Origin: Limnohabitans sp.
GTDB lineage: Bacteria; Pseudomonadota; Gammaproteobacteria; Burkholderiales; Burkholderiaceae_C
DNA: 64,000 bases
NCBI GenBank assembly: GCA_030158125.1
Contig: JAOATL010000010.1
Span: forward strand, 186,001 to 250,000
Reading direction: 5' to 3'
Positions 9,101-16,482 of the stretch are shown here, one piece after another; within the stretch, counting starts at the first letter, position 1; each line of letters begins with the position of its first letter. The notes below the pieces were generated by a model. The model saw nothing but the letters and a program-made list of their open reading frames with translations, was not told where the DNA came from and ran no database searches. Position numbers and translations under genes: made by a program.

Positions 9101-9925
9101 ATGCTTAAGCCCAAAGCTTCTCCTCTCTCCTTCCCCAGACTGTTGCTGACGGGTGCCGCCGGACAATTGGGTCAAGAAATGCGGCCTCGTCTCAAAGCGT
9201 ATTGCGATGTGCTGCGTGTCAGTGATCAAAAAAATCTGGGCCATGCGAACACCGGCGAAGAAGTGTGCATGGCCGATTTAGCCAATGCGGCTGAGATGCA
9301 AAGCTTGCTCACTGGCGTCGATGCCGCTGTTCACTTGGGCGGTATTTCCACCGAGCAAGCCTGGGAACCCATTTTGGCCAGCAACATTGTGGGCATGGTG
9401 AACTTGTACGAAGCCGCAAGGCTGCAAGGCACTCGGCGCATCGTGTTTGCCAGCTCCAATCACGTCACGGGCTTCTACAGGCAAGACGAAGTGATCGACA
9501 CCCAGAAGCCGCCCAAGCCCGATGGCTTTTATGGTTTGTCCAAAGCCTTTGGTGAAGACTTGGCAGAAATGTATTGGGCCCGCTGGGGCATCGAAACCGT
9601 CAGCATTCGCATTGGCTCTGCACTCCCCGCCCCCAAAGACCGACGCATGTTGTCCACATGGATCAGCTTTGACGACTTAGAGCGCTTGGTCGTGTCGGCG
9701 CTCACGGCCCCCATCGTGGGCCACACCATTATCTTTGGCATGTCCGACAACCAAACCTCCTGGTGGGACAACACGCATGCCAAACACATTGGCTACCGAG
9801 CGCTCGACTCATCCGATGTGTTCAGGCATGAAGTAGAAGCAAGACAGCCACTCATCGACCGGCATGACAAAGCCGCTTTGTACCAAGGTGGCGCCTTTGT
9901 CAAAGTGTCACCCCATGGCGATTGA
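9101..9925 (+). CDS. udh: Uronate dehydrogenase (NAD-dependent, SDR/epimerase fold)
   Basis: The 274-residue protein has the Rossmann motif TGAAGQLG (residues 17-24) and the catalytic Tyr-Lys pair in FYGLSKAFGEDLAEMY. Segments typical of uronate dehydrogenases are HLGGIS, FASSNHVTGFY and RIGSALPAPKDRRMLSTWIS. Such enzymes oxidise D-glucuronate or D-galacturonate with NAD+ to the aldarolactone, which opens to glucarate or galactarate, the substrates of gudD and garD here. The position in the operon completes an oxidative uronate route. A generic sugar epimerase is a remote alternative. No separate aldarolactonase was recognised, so lactone opening may be spontaneous or encoded elsewhere. Confidence 0.85.
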   Translation: MLKPKASPLSFPRLLLTGAAGQLGQEMRPRLKAYCDVLRVSDQKNLGHANTGEEVCMADLANAAEMQSLLTGVDAAVHLGGISTEQAWEPILASNIVGMVNLYEAARLQGTRRIVFASSNHVTGFYRQDEVIDTQKPPKPDGFYGLSKAFGEDLAEMYWARWGIETVSIRIGSALPAPKDRRMLSTWISFDDLERLVVSALTAPIVGHTIIFGMSDNQTSWWDNTHAKHIGYRALDSSDVFRHEVEARQPLIDRHDKAALYQGGAFVKVSPHGD

Positions 9926-9950
9926 TCGCTGAAAACGCCGAAAGTTTGCA

Positions 9951-10904
9951 GTGAACAAACCCGTTCAATTCATCGCCATTGGCGAATGCATGTTAGAGGT
10001 TCAAGCCAATGGCTTTGGTCCTAGCGTCTTGTCGTTTGGTGGCGACACCTTCAACACATCGGTGTACTTGCGCCGCTGCGCATCGGCACAGGCCATTGAG
10101 GTGGGTTATGCCACAGGCTTGGGAATAGACCCTCTTAGCCAGCAACTCAAGACCGCTTGGAAAAACGGAGGTCTGAACCTTGATGCGGTCCAAATGATCG
10201 ACGGCAAATTGCCGGGCCTGTACCTGATTGAAACGGACGACAAGGGCGAACGCAGCTTTCACTTTTGGCGCGAGAGCAGTGCAGCACGCGCCTATTTTGA
10301 GGCGCCCCACACAGTCTTGGAACAAAACGCGCACACCTACGACTGCATTTACTTCAGTGGCATTTCTTTGGCCATTTTGGACGACACCTCACGCCAACGT
10401 CTGTTCAAGTTGTTGAAAAAAGTTCGTGCAACAGGCTGCCGCGTGGTGTTCGACAACAACTTCAGGCCCAAGCTCTGGCCCAGCCTGGAAGTCGCACAGC
10501 AGGTTTACCGCCAGGCCTTTGCGGTGTGTCATACCGCCATGATCACTCTGGACGATCACCAGGCGGTCTTTGGCTTGGCCAACTTGAATGAAGCACTGCA
10601 GCACGCTCAAGCATTGGGCATGCCTGAAGTGGTCATCAAGCGAGGTGCTGACAGTACTTTGGTCCGTGAATCTCCCGGCGCGCCTTGGCAGCACATCCCC
10701 ACCACACGCGTCGATCAGGTGATCGACACCACGGCAGCCGGTGACTCGTTTGCAGCCGGGTATTTAAGCCGCCGACTGCTTGGCGAAAGCGCCCTTGTGT
10801 CGGCTGAATATGGCAACAAGTTGGCAGCCCGAGTCATTCAGCACCGGGGTGCACTGATCCCGCCAGAGGCGATGCAAGACCTCATTTTTCATCCGGTCAA
10901 TTGA
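9951..10904 (+). CDS. kdgK: 2-keto-3-deoxygluconate kinase (PfkB/ribokinase family)
   Basis: A 317-residue sugar kinase starting with GTG. The N-terminal IAIGECMLEV and LSFGGDTFNTSVYL match KDG kinases. The PfkB C-terminal signature DTTAAGDSFAAGYL carries the catalytic Asp, and DNNFRPKLW is typical of KdgK. It phosphorylates 2-keto-3-deoxygluconate to KDPG, the product of the isomerase route for uronates, and so offers a second outlet beside the oxidative route. It starts 25 bases after udh and is probably the last gene of that operon. No KDPG aldolase is in the window. Confidence 0.85.
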   Translation: MNKPVQFIAIGECMLEVQANGFGPSVLSFGGDTFNTSVYLRRCASAQAIEVGYATGLGIDPLSQQLKTAWKNGGLNLDAVQMIDGKLPGLYLIETDDKGERSFHFWRESSAARAYFEAPHTVLEQNAHTYDCIYFSGISLAILDDTSRQRLFKLLKKVRATGCRVVFDNNFRPKLWPSLEVAQQVYRQAFAVCHTAMITLDDHQAVFGLANLNEALQHAQALGMPEVVIKRGADSTLVRESPGAPWQHIPTTRVDQVIDTTAAGDSFAAGYLSRRLLGESALVSAEYGNKLAARVIQHRGALIPPEAMQDLIFHPVN

Positions 10905-10915
10905 TAAATATCAAT
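10900..10915. repeat. AT-rich palindrome at the kdgK stop codon
   Basis: ATTGATA-AA-TATCAAT is an inverted repeat with 7-base arms that includes the kdgK stop codon and lies 20 bases upstream of the CIRCE element. It has no GC stem or T-run, so it is not a terminator. It may be a protein-binding site in the rpoH promoter region or chance. Confidence 0.35.
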
Positions 10916-10935
10916 AAAATCAACAACTTATATAT

Positions 10936-10962
10936 TTAGCACTCTTCACGAGAGAGTGCTAA
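10936..10962. promoter_or_regulatory. CIRCE element (HrcA operator) upstream of rpoH
   Basis: TTAGCACTC, nine bases, then GAGTGCTAA: an exact match to the CIRCE consensus recognised by the heat-shock repressor HrcA. It lies 31 bases upstream of the rpoH start codon, where it would overlap or follow the promoter. This places the sigma-32 gene under HrcA control. Confidence 0.93.
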
Positions 10963-10993
10963 AATCCGATCCATTATGGAAAGGAGTTCTGGA

Positions 10994-11938
10994 ATGACAA
11001 ACCTGACTGGATCCCCCGACACTGCACTCACCCTGAAGAATCCATGGGCCGTAGTGCCATCATTGGGGCACCTCGATGCGTACATCTCTGCGGTCAACCG
11101 CATGCCCATGCTCACCCCCGAGGAAGAGCAAGAGTTTGCACGCAAATTGAAAACCGACAACGACTTGGAAGCTGCCAGTAAGTTGGTGCTCTCGCACCTG
11201 CGCTTGGTGGTCTCTGTGTCTCGTCAGTACTTGGGTTATGGCCTGCCTCACGGCGACCTGATTCAAGAAGGCAACATCGGCTTGATGAAAGCCGTGAAAC
11301 GCTTCGACCCCGACCAAGGCGTGCGCTTGGTGAGCTACGCCATGCATTGGATCAAGGCCGAAATTCACGAGTACATCTTGAAGAACTGGCGCATGGTCAA
11401 GGTGGCCACCACCAAGGCCCAGCGCAAATTGTTTTTCAACTTGCGCTCCATGAAGCAAGGCCTCAAAGCCGAAGCCGACGAAGCCACGGGCACGCACCGC
11501 GACACCCTCACGTCTGCGCAAATTGACAGCATGGCCAAAACGCTCAATGTCAAACGCGAAGAAGTGATGGAAATGGAAACGCGCATGTCAGGCGGCGATG
11601 TGCTGCTAGACCCTGCACCGTCCGAAGATGGCGAAGTGGCCTACGGTCCTATCGCTTACTTGGCCGATGCGCACCACGAACCCACCGCCATGATTGAAGC
11701 GCATCAGCGCGACATGATGGCCAGCGATGGCATTGCCACTGCGTTGGCGTCCTTGGACGAACGCAGCCGCAGAATTGTGGAAGAGCGTTGGCTCAAAGTG
11801 AACGACGATGGCTCGGGTGGCATGACCCTGCACGACTTGGCCGATGAGTTTGGCGTGAGCGCCGAGCGCATTCGCCAAATTGAAGTGGCGGCCATGAAGA
11901 AAATGAAAGCGGCTTTGACGGAATACGCTGAGGCCTAA
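10994..11938 (+). CDS. rpoH: RNA polymerase heat-shock sigma factor sigma-32
   Basis: A group 3-like sigma-70 family protein of 314 residues. Region 2 contains HLRLVVSVSRQYLGYGLPHG, DLIQEGNIGLMKAVKRFDP and YAMHWIKAEIHEYILKNWRM. The RpoH box QRKLFFNLR follows. Region 4 carries TLHDLADEFGVSAERIRQIE with the helix-turn-helix. It directs polymerase to heat-shock promoters. I chose the ATG at 10994, since AAGGAG (10981-10986) lies seven bases before it, rather than the in-frame ATG at 10976, which would swallow that site. The gene stands alone behind CIRCE and ends at a bidirectional terminator. Confidence 0.96.
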   Translation: MTNLTGSPDTALTLKNPWAVVPSLGHLDAYISAVNRMPMLTPEEEQEFARKLKTDNDLEAASKLVLSHLRLVVSVSRQYLGYGLPHGDLIQEGNIGLMKAVKRFDPDQGVRLVSYAMHWIKAEIHEYILKNWRMVKVATTKAQRKLFFNLRSMKQGLKAEADEATGTHRDTLTSAQIDSMAKTLNVKREEVMEMETRMSGGDVLLDPAPSEDGEVAYGPIAYLADAHHEPTAMIEAHQRDMMASDGIATALASLDERSRRIVEERWLKVNDDGSGGMTLHDLADEFGVSAERIRQIEVAAMKKMKAALTEYAEA

Positions 11939-11958
11939 ACAGCAACGCTTCGCAAATC

Positions 11959-11985
11959 AAAAAAGAGGGCTTAGGCCCTCTTTTT
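11959..11985. terminator. Bidirectional intrinsic terminator between rpoH and sco
   Basis: A-run, GAGGGC-TTAG-GCCCTC stem (11965-11980), then T-run. The A/T flanks extend the stem and give a U-tract in both directions, serving convergent rpoH and the Sco1 gene, whose stop codon touches the end. Confidence 0.9.
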
Positions 11986-12569
11986 CATTTCAGCAACCAC
12001 TTGAAATCTTCGGCCAACACTTGGGCGCCTGACCCATATCTGTTGAACAATCGAACGCGGCCTTGCGTGTCAAACGCATAGCTACCCGCAGAGTGATCCA
12101 TGGTGTAGCTGGTCGGTGTTTTGCCTTCTACCCGCTTGAAGTAAATCTTGAATTCCTTGGCAATGGCCGGCAACTGCTCTGGCGTAGGTCTGAGCGCTAC
12201 AAAGCTGGGGTCAAAGTTTTCAACATAGGCCTTGAGCAATTCGGTGGTGTCGCGTTCTGGATCAACCGTCACAAACACAGCTTGCAGCTTGTCGCCATCG
12301 GGGCCCAGCAAACGTTTCACATCACTCAGCTCTTGCATGGTGGTGGGACACACATCGGGGCATTGGGTGTAGCCAAAGAAGACCACCACAATCTTGCCAG
12401 CAAAATCTTTCAGCGTGCGGACTTGGCCGTTCTGATCGGTCAGGTTCAACTCTTTGGCGTAGTCTGCACCCGTGATGTCAACGCCATGAAACGACATTTT
12501 TTGTTCGTTGCATGCGCCCAAGGACAGCACCAACGCCAAGCTTGTGAGAAATTTAGTGAACATGTTCAT
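11985..12569 (-). CDS. SCO1/SenC family copper chaperone for cytochrome oxidase
   Basis: A lipoprotein-type start (MNMFTKFLTSLALVLSLGAC, Cys20 in the lipobox) leads to a thioredoxin-like domain with the copper-binding CxxxC in GYTQCPDVCPTT and the distal conserved His in YTMDHSAG. The family delivers copper to the CuA site of cytochrome c oxidase from the periplasmic face. It follows ctaA with a 14-base gap; an earlier in-frame ATG would run far into ctaA and is rejected. The pairing with heme A synthase is typical of a cytochrome oxidase assembly cluster, the oxidase subunits presumably lying elsewhere. Confidence 0.92.
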   Translation of the reverse strand: MNMFTKFLTSLALVLSLGACNEQKMSFHGVDITGADYAKELNLTDQNGQVRTLKDFAGKIVVVFFGYTQCPDVCPTTMQELSDVKRLLGPDGDKLQAVFVTVDPERDTTELLKAYVENFDPSFVALRPTPEQLPAIAKEFKIYFKRVEGKTPTSYTMDHSAGSYAFDTQGRVRLFNRYGSGAQVLAEDFKWLLK

Positions 12570-12583
12570 ACCCCAACCATACA

Positions 12584-13702
12584 TCAACGACCGAACGTCC
12601 GGCTGCGGCTCAGCATCCAGGTCAGTGTCATCATCAAAGCACCCGCACCACCCGTGTGCGCCACGGCTGCCAACAAAGGCCAATCCAACACGACGTTGGA
12701 CAAGCCCGTTATAAATTGCAGCGCCAGCAAGGCCCCCAGCCAGCGTGATAAATCTTTTTGAACGCTCGCACGCTTGAAGGTCCACACCATGAAAGCACCG
12801 TAAGAAAACACGATCAAAGCCATCAAGCGGTGCACCATGTGCACAGAAATCAAAGCCTCAAATGGCAAAGTCTGGCCAGCAGCATCCACCCCTAAATGAC
12901 GCCAAATTTGAAATGCAGCCCCGTTCCACGCCGGCCACCATTGGCCATTGCAATCAGGAAAACCTGTGCAAGCCAACACAGCGTAATTGGTACTGACCCA
13001 AGCGCCCAAAGCAATTTGAACGACAAGCAACACGGCGGCGATCCAGACCATGGCACGTAAACGCGCCGACAGAACTTCACGTTGCATGGAAGGCACCCAA
13101 GCCACTTGGGCGCTGAGCAACACCAGTAAGCCAATGCCGCCCAGCAAGTGCAGCGTGACGATGGCGGGAAACAATTTCATGGTGACCGTCAACGCACCAA
13201 AGGCCCCTTGCATGCACACCCACACCAAAGTGAGCCATGCCCAAAAGGGTCGTACTTGCCATGCATCTTTTTCTACAACATGGCCTTTGAATTTTTGCCA
13301 AGTACTCACCATGGCCATGACCAATATCAAAAAGCCCACCGACATGGCCAAATAGCGATGGATCATTTCAATCCACGCTTTGTTGTGTGTCACAGGCCCT
13401 GTAGGCATCACGGCCACCGCCGCGTCAATGTGCGCATCGGCCCCTAATGGACTGGCATGTCCATAACAACCCGGCCAATCGGGACAGCCCAAACCTGAAT
13501 CGGTTAAGCGCGTGAACGAACCAAACATCACCAAGTCAAAGGTAAGGAACAGTGTCAGCACCACCAAAGCGCGCATTTTCAAATTCACGTTGCGGCCACG
13601 GTTTTTATAAAGGGTTAACAGCAGCGGAACAGCAGCAATGAAAAACCCAACGCACAGCAAACGCGCTGTGGGGCTGAGGTTGTACAGATCGACTTCGGTC
13701 AT
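12584..13702 (-). CDS. ctaA: Heme A synthase (CtaA/COX15)
   Basis: A 372-residue integral membrane protein with about eight hydrophobic segments. Typical family features are the paired Cys-rich loop GLGCPDWPGCYGH, EMIHRYLAMSVG with a heme-ligand His in the first half, the second Cys pair ACTGFPDCNGQWWP, and VHMVHRLMALIVF in the second half. It oxidises the C8 methyl of heme O to the formyl group of heme A. Transcribed just ahead of the Sco1 gene. Confidence 0.94.
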   Translation of the reverse strand: MTEVDLYNLSPTARLLCVGFFIAAVPLLLTLYKNRGRNVNLKMRALVVLTLFLTFDLVMFGSFTRLTDSGLGCPDWPGCYGHASPLGADAHIDAAVAVMPTGPVTHNKAWIEMIHRYLAMSVGFLILVMAMVSTWQKFKGHVVEKDAWQVRPFWAWLTLVWVCMQGAFGALTVTMKLFPAIVTLHLLGGIGLLVLLSAQVAWVPSMQREVLSARLRAMVWIAAVLLVVQIALGAWVSTNYAVLACTGFPDCNGQWWPAWNGAAFQIWRHLGVDAAGQTLPFEALISVHMVHRLMALIVFSYGAFMVWTFKRASVQKDLSRWLGALLALQFITGLSNVVLDWPLLAAVAHTGGAGALMMTLTWMLSRSRTFGR

Positions 13703-13720
13703 GGTGCGTGAGGATTCTGT

Positions 13721-14647
13721 TTAATGCGTTGCGCGTGGTTGTTTGAGCATTTGGCGCATGTCGTCCAAACCAATTTGACTTTCGGAAGCCACTTTCAATC
13801 GGGGCTGCGGTTTAAGGGCATGGCCATAGACCACTTCAAAGGTCAGTGCCAAGCGGCCGCCTTGATCAGGTTTGGCCAGGCTTAACAAAACTGCTTGAAG
13901 TTGTTGCAACCAAACTTTGCCGCGCAGGCCACCAAATCGGTCCACATGAAAATTGCGGCCCAAGCTGCGCAAATCTTCCAGCAGTTTTTCTGGGCTGGCA
14001 TAGGTCAAGGTGATCTTTTCCATGTCCATCACAGGCTCGGCAAAGCCCGCATGAACCAACATGTCACCCCAATCGTGCATGTCGGTGAATTCATGTGCAG
14101 GCATGGGCCAGCCTGCTTGCGCATACGCAGCCCGCAATTCGAGCAAGGTGTCAGGACCTAAGCAAGAAAACATCACAAAGCCATTGACCGACAAGGCGCG
14201 GTGCCACTGTGCCAGCAAGGCTTCGGGGTGCGACGCCTGGTGCAACAACATGTTGGCCCAGACCAAGTCCATGCTGTGGTCTGCAAAGTCGCCCGTTTGC
14301 AAGCGAGATTCAAACCAAGCGGCCGGATGCCACCAGGGCTTGCGTGCCAATGCCTGCACTTGCGTCGCTTCGCTGGGCCTTTGTGCTTTCAAAAAGCCCT
14401 TGGCCTTAGGGTAGCGCTGCTTGAGCAAAACCAAGGCATTCAGGCCTGCACGCACCGGATCCCAGCACACCCATGACTTCGGTTGCAATGTGATGAACGC
14501 CAAACGCTCTTCCATGCGCCTTGCCACTTCTTCGTGAAGCCAGGGCGAACTTAGCGCAGGCGCCTGTTTGCCTTTGCCCAACAACGACAGCATCGCCCAT
14601 CGACTTGCGGCGACGGGGTCTAGGCTGGGGGGGCGTTCTTGGGCCAT
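13721..14647 (-). CDS. BioC-like SAM-dependent methyltransferase
   Basis: The 308-residue protein resembles the BioC-type methyltransferases often found beside comF in Burkholderiales. Visible elements are DHSMDLVWANMLLHQASHPEALLAQWHRAL (shown here only as its landmarks SMDLVWAN and HRAL) and FSCLGPDTLLELRAAY. A glycine-rich SAM motif I is not obvious in the N-terminal half, where VCWDPVRAG stands in the expected region. BioC methylates malonyl-ACP to start biotin synthesis, but that role is not proven here. The ATG at 14647 was chosen because the region upstream in frame looks non-coding; no clear Shine-Dalgarno is seen. Confidence 0.65.
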   Translation of the reverse strand: MAQERPPSLDPVAASRWAMLSLLGKGKQAPALSSPWLHEEVARRMEERLAFITLQPKSWVCWDPVRAGLNALVLLKQRYPKAKGFLKAQRPSEATQVQALARKPWWHPAAWFESRLQTGDFADHSMDLVWANMLLHQASHPEALLAQWHRALSVNGFVMFSCLGPDTLLELRAAYAQAGWPMPAHEFTDMHDWGDMLVHAGFAEPVMDMEKITLTYASPEKLLEDLRSLGRNFHVDRFGGLRGKVWLQQLQAVLLSLAKPDQGGRLALTFEVVYGHALKPQPRLKVASESQIGLDDMRQMLKQPRATH

Positions 14648-14763
14648 TTGAAATTTTGAAAGGCAGGCAACAGCGTTTGACAATACAAGCCATGCAGGGC
14701 ACTGAATGCCACACAGCAAGCCGATGCAATTGGCATTGGCAATGTGCAGAAGTATATTGGTTC

Positions 14764-15471
14764 GTGATTAACCTTCCCAGCCAATGTGCAATTTGCAAAG
14801 CCTGGCCAGCCATCCCGGTTTGCCATGCCTGCGTCAGTGCGTTTGGTCAGCCCAAACGCAGATGTCAAAGGTGCGCATTGGCTCTCCCTGTCTCATTTTG
14901 GACCGACGTTTCTCTGCGCGCGCAGCACAAGTCCTCAATCTGTTCAAACTGCCAAGACAAATCACCGCCTTTGGACGCCTGTTGGGCCGCTGTGTCTTAT
15001 GCATGGCCATGGACACAACTGCTGGCCCAATTCAAATTTCAAAACGATGCCGCTTGGGCCAAAGCGCTGGCCTTGTTAATGCGCAGCGCACCTGGCGTAG
15101 AAGACGCATTGAACGCGGCCGACATCATCCTGCCCATGCCTTTGTCCGCGCAGCGATTGGCCGAACGCGGGTTCAATCAGGCCTTGCTATTGGCCCAAGT
15201 TTTGGATGGTGCCAAAACGCAGGCCTTCACCTTGCTAAAGCTGAGGCACACGGCTCAGCAAAGTACCCTGAAGCGTTCTGATCGACTGCACAACTTGGCA
15301 GGTGCTTTGGCTGTAGCGCCCTTAAAGGCGCTTACTCTAAGAGGGCAAAACGTGCTGCTGGTTGACGATGTCATGACCAGCGGTGCCAGCCTCAACACGG
15401 CGGCGCAAGTCTTGAAACAAGCAGGTGTTCAATCGGTGAAGGGTTTGGTGTTTGCACGCACGGAAGTCTGA
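14764..15471 (+). CDS. comF: ComF family phosphoribosyltransferase-like protein
   Basis: The protein begins with paired zinc-finger-like cysteines (CAICKAWPAIPVCHAC, then CQRCAL, and CSNC) and ends with a PRTase domain holding the PRPP loop VLLVDDVMTSGAS. The RGFNQALLLAQ segment is characteristic of ComF. The family is linked to DNA uptake and, through homology, to nucleobase salvage, but its biochemical role is unsettled. The start is uncertain: GTG at 14764 gives 235 residues, the usual family length; an ATG at 14692 is an alternative. Divergent from the BioC-like gene. Confidence 0.85.
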   Translation: MINLPSQCAICKAWPAIPVCHACVSAFGQPKRRCQRCALALPVSFWTDVSLRAQHKSSICSNCQDKSPPLDACWAAVSYAWPWTQLLAQFKFQNDAAWAKALALLMRSAPGVEDALNAADIILPMPLSAQRLAERGFNQALLLAQVLDGAKTQAFTLLKLRHTAQQSTLKRSDRLHNLAGALAVAPLKALTLRGQNVLLVDDVMTSGASLNTAAQVLKQAGVQSVKGLVFARTEV

Positions 15472-15526
15472 CGCGCCATTCAAGCCGTGCTGGCAACTCC
15501 CCAATTCCGAAGCACAATAGCGGCTT

Positions 15527-15991
15527 ATGTTTCACATTGTTTTAGTCGAACCCGAAATCCCCCCCAACACAGGCAACGTCATTCGCTTGGCCGCCAACAC
15601 GGGCTGCGCCTTGCACCTCATTGAGCCTTTGGGATTTTCGATGGAAGACAAGCACATGCGCCGTGCGGGTCTGGATTACCACGAGTACACACAGGTCAAG
15701 CGCCATGCCGACTGGGCCACGTTTTTAGCCACCGAACAGCCCGATGCAGCGCGCATGTTTGCGCTCACCACCAAAGGCACGCGCTTTGTACAAGACGCGC
15801 AATTTCAAGCCGGAGATTGGTTTGTCTTTGGCGCCGAAACGCGAGGCTTAGCGCCCGAGTTGCGCGAAAGTTTTGCGCCGGCCAACCGATTGAAACTGCC
15901 CATGCTCGAGGGCCAGCGCAGTCTCAATTTGTCCAACAGTGTGGCCGTGGTGGCCTACGAAGCTTGGCGCCAGAATGGCTTTCAAAGTTAA
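15527..15991 (+). CDS. trmL: tRNA (cytidine(34)-2'-O)-methyltransferase TrmL (SPOUT)
   Basis: A 154-residue SPOUT methyltransferase with all three family motifs: EPEIPPNTGNVIRLAANTG near the N-terminus, FVFGAETRGLAPEL in the middle and SLNLSNSVAVVAYEAWRQ at the C-terminus, which forms the trefoil knot binding SAM. TrmL methylates the wobble ribose of tRNA-Leu species. Full length by comparison with the E. coli protein (157). The stop codon lies inside a perfect 26-base hairpin. Confidence 0.95.
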   Translation: MFHIVLVEPEIPPNTGNVIRLAANTGCALHLIEPLGFSMEDKHMRRAGLDYHEYTQVKRHADWATFLATEQPDAARMFALTTKGTRFVQDAQFQAGDWFVFGAETRGLAPELRESFAPANRLKLPMLEGQRSLNLSNSVAVVAYEAWRQNGFQS

Positions 15992-16010
15992 ACGCCTTGG
16001 CGTTTAACTT
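15985..16010. terminator. Hairpin over the trmL stop, probable two-way terminator
   Basis: AAGTTAAACGCC-TT-GGCGTTTAACTT is a perfect inverted repeat with 12-base arms. It contains the trmL stop codon and sits between convergent trmL and the MaoC gene (7 bases from the latter's stop). The short two-base loop means the closing G-C pairs must open partly. No long T-run follows, so strength is uncertain. Confidence 0.6.
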
Positions 16011-16016
16011 CGTGCA

Positions 16017-16472
16017 TCAAACGTAATAGCGCGCCAACGACTCCGCAATGCAGCTGGGCTTGTCAGAGCCTTCACGCTCAATTTTCATTTCCCATGTGAA
16101 CTGCATGCCGTTGCCATCAATGGCCACCGCTTCAAGCAACTTCATGTGACCGCGCACCTTGCTGCCCACAGGCACCGGTGACGTAAAGCGCACTTTGTTC
16201 AAACCGTAGTTCACGCCCATGCGTACATCTTCAATTTTGATGGCGCTTTGCGACAACTTTGGAATCAAAGACAAAGTCAAGAAGCCGTGGGCAATGGGCG
16301 CACCAAAGGGGCCTGCCTTGGCTTTTTCCACATCGATGTGAATCCACTGATGGTCGCCTGTGGCTTCGGCGAACATATTGACTTGTTCTTGAGTGATCTC
16401 GGTCCATGGCGACACTGCCACCGTTTGACCAACACAAGCTGCGAGTTCTTTGAGGGTTTGAAATGTTTTCAT
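16017..16472 (-). CDS. MaoC-like (R)-specific enoyl-CoA hydratase
   Basis: A single hotdog domain of 151 residues. The hydratase-2 signature is visible in FAEATGDHQWIHID (catalytic Asp and His) and GAPIAHGFLTLSLIPKL. It would hydrate trans-2-enoyl-CoA to (R)-3-hydroxyacyl-CoA. It lies 10 bases downstream of a thiolase gene on the same strand, consistent with a small acyl-CoA operon. The start ATG at 16472 was chosen because longer in-frame starts would run into the thiolase. The substrate chain is unknown. Confidence 0.85.
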   Translation of the reverse strand: MKTFQTLKELAACVGQTVAVSPWTEITQEQVNMFAEATGDHQWIHIDVEKAKAGPFGAPIAHGFLTLSLIPKLSQSAIKIEDVRMGVNYGLNKVRFTSPVPVGSKVRGHMKLLEAVAIDGNGMQFTWEMKIEREGSDKPSCIAESLARYYV

Positions 16473-16482
16473 GGGCCGAACT

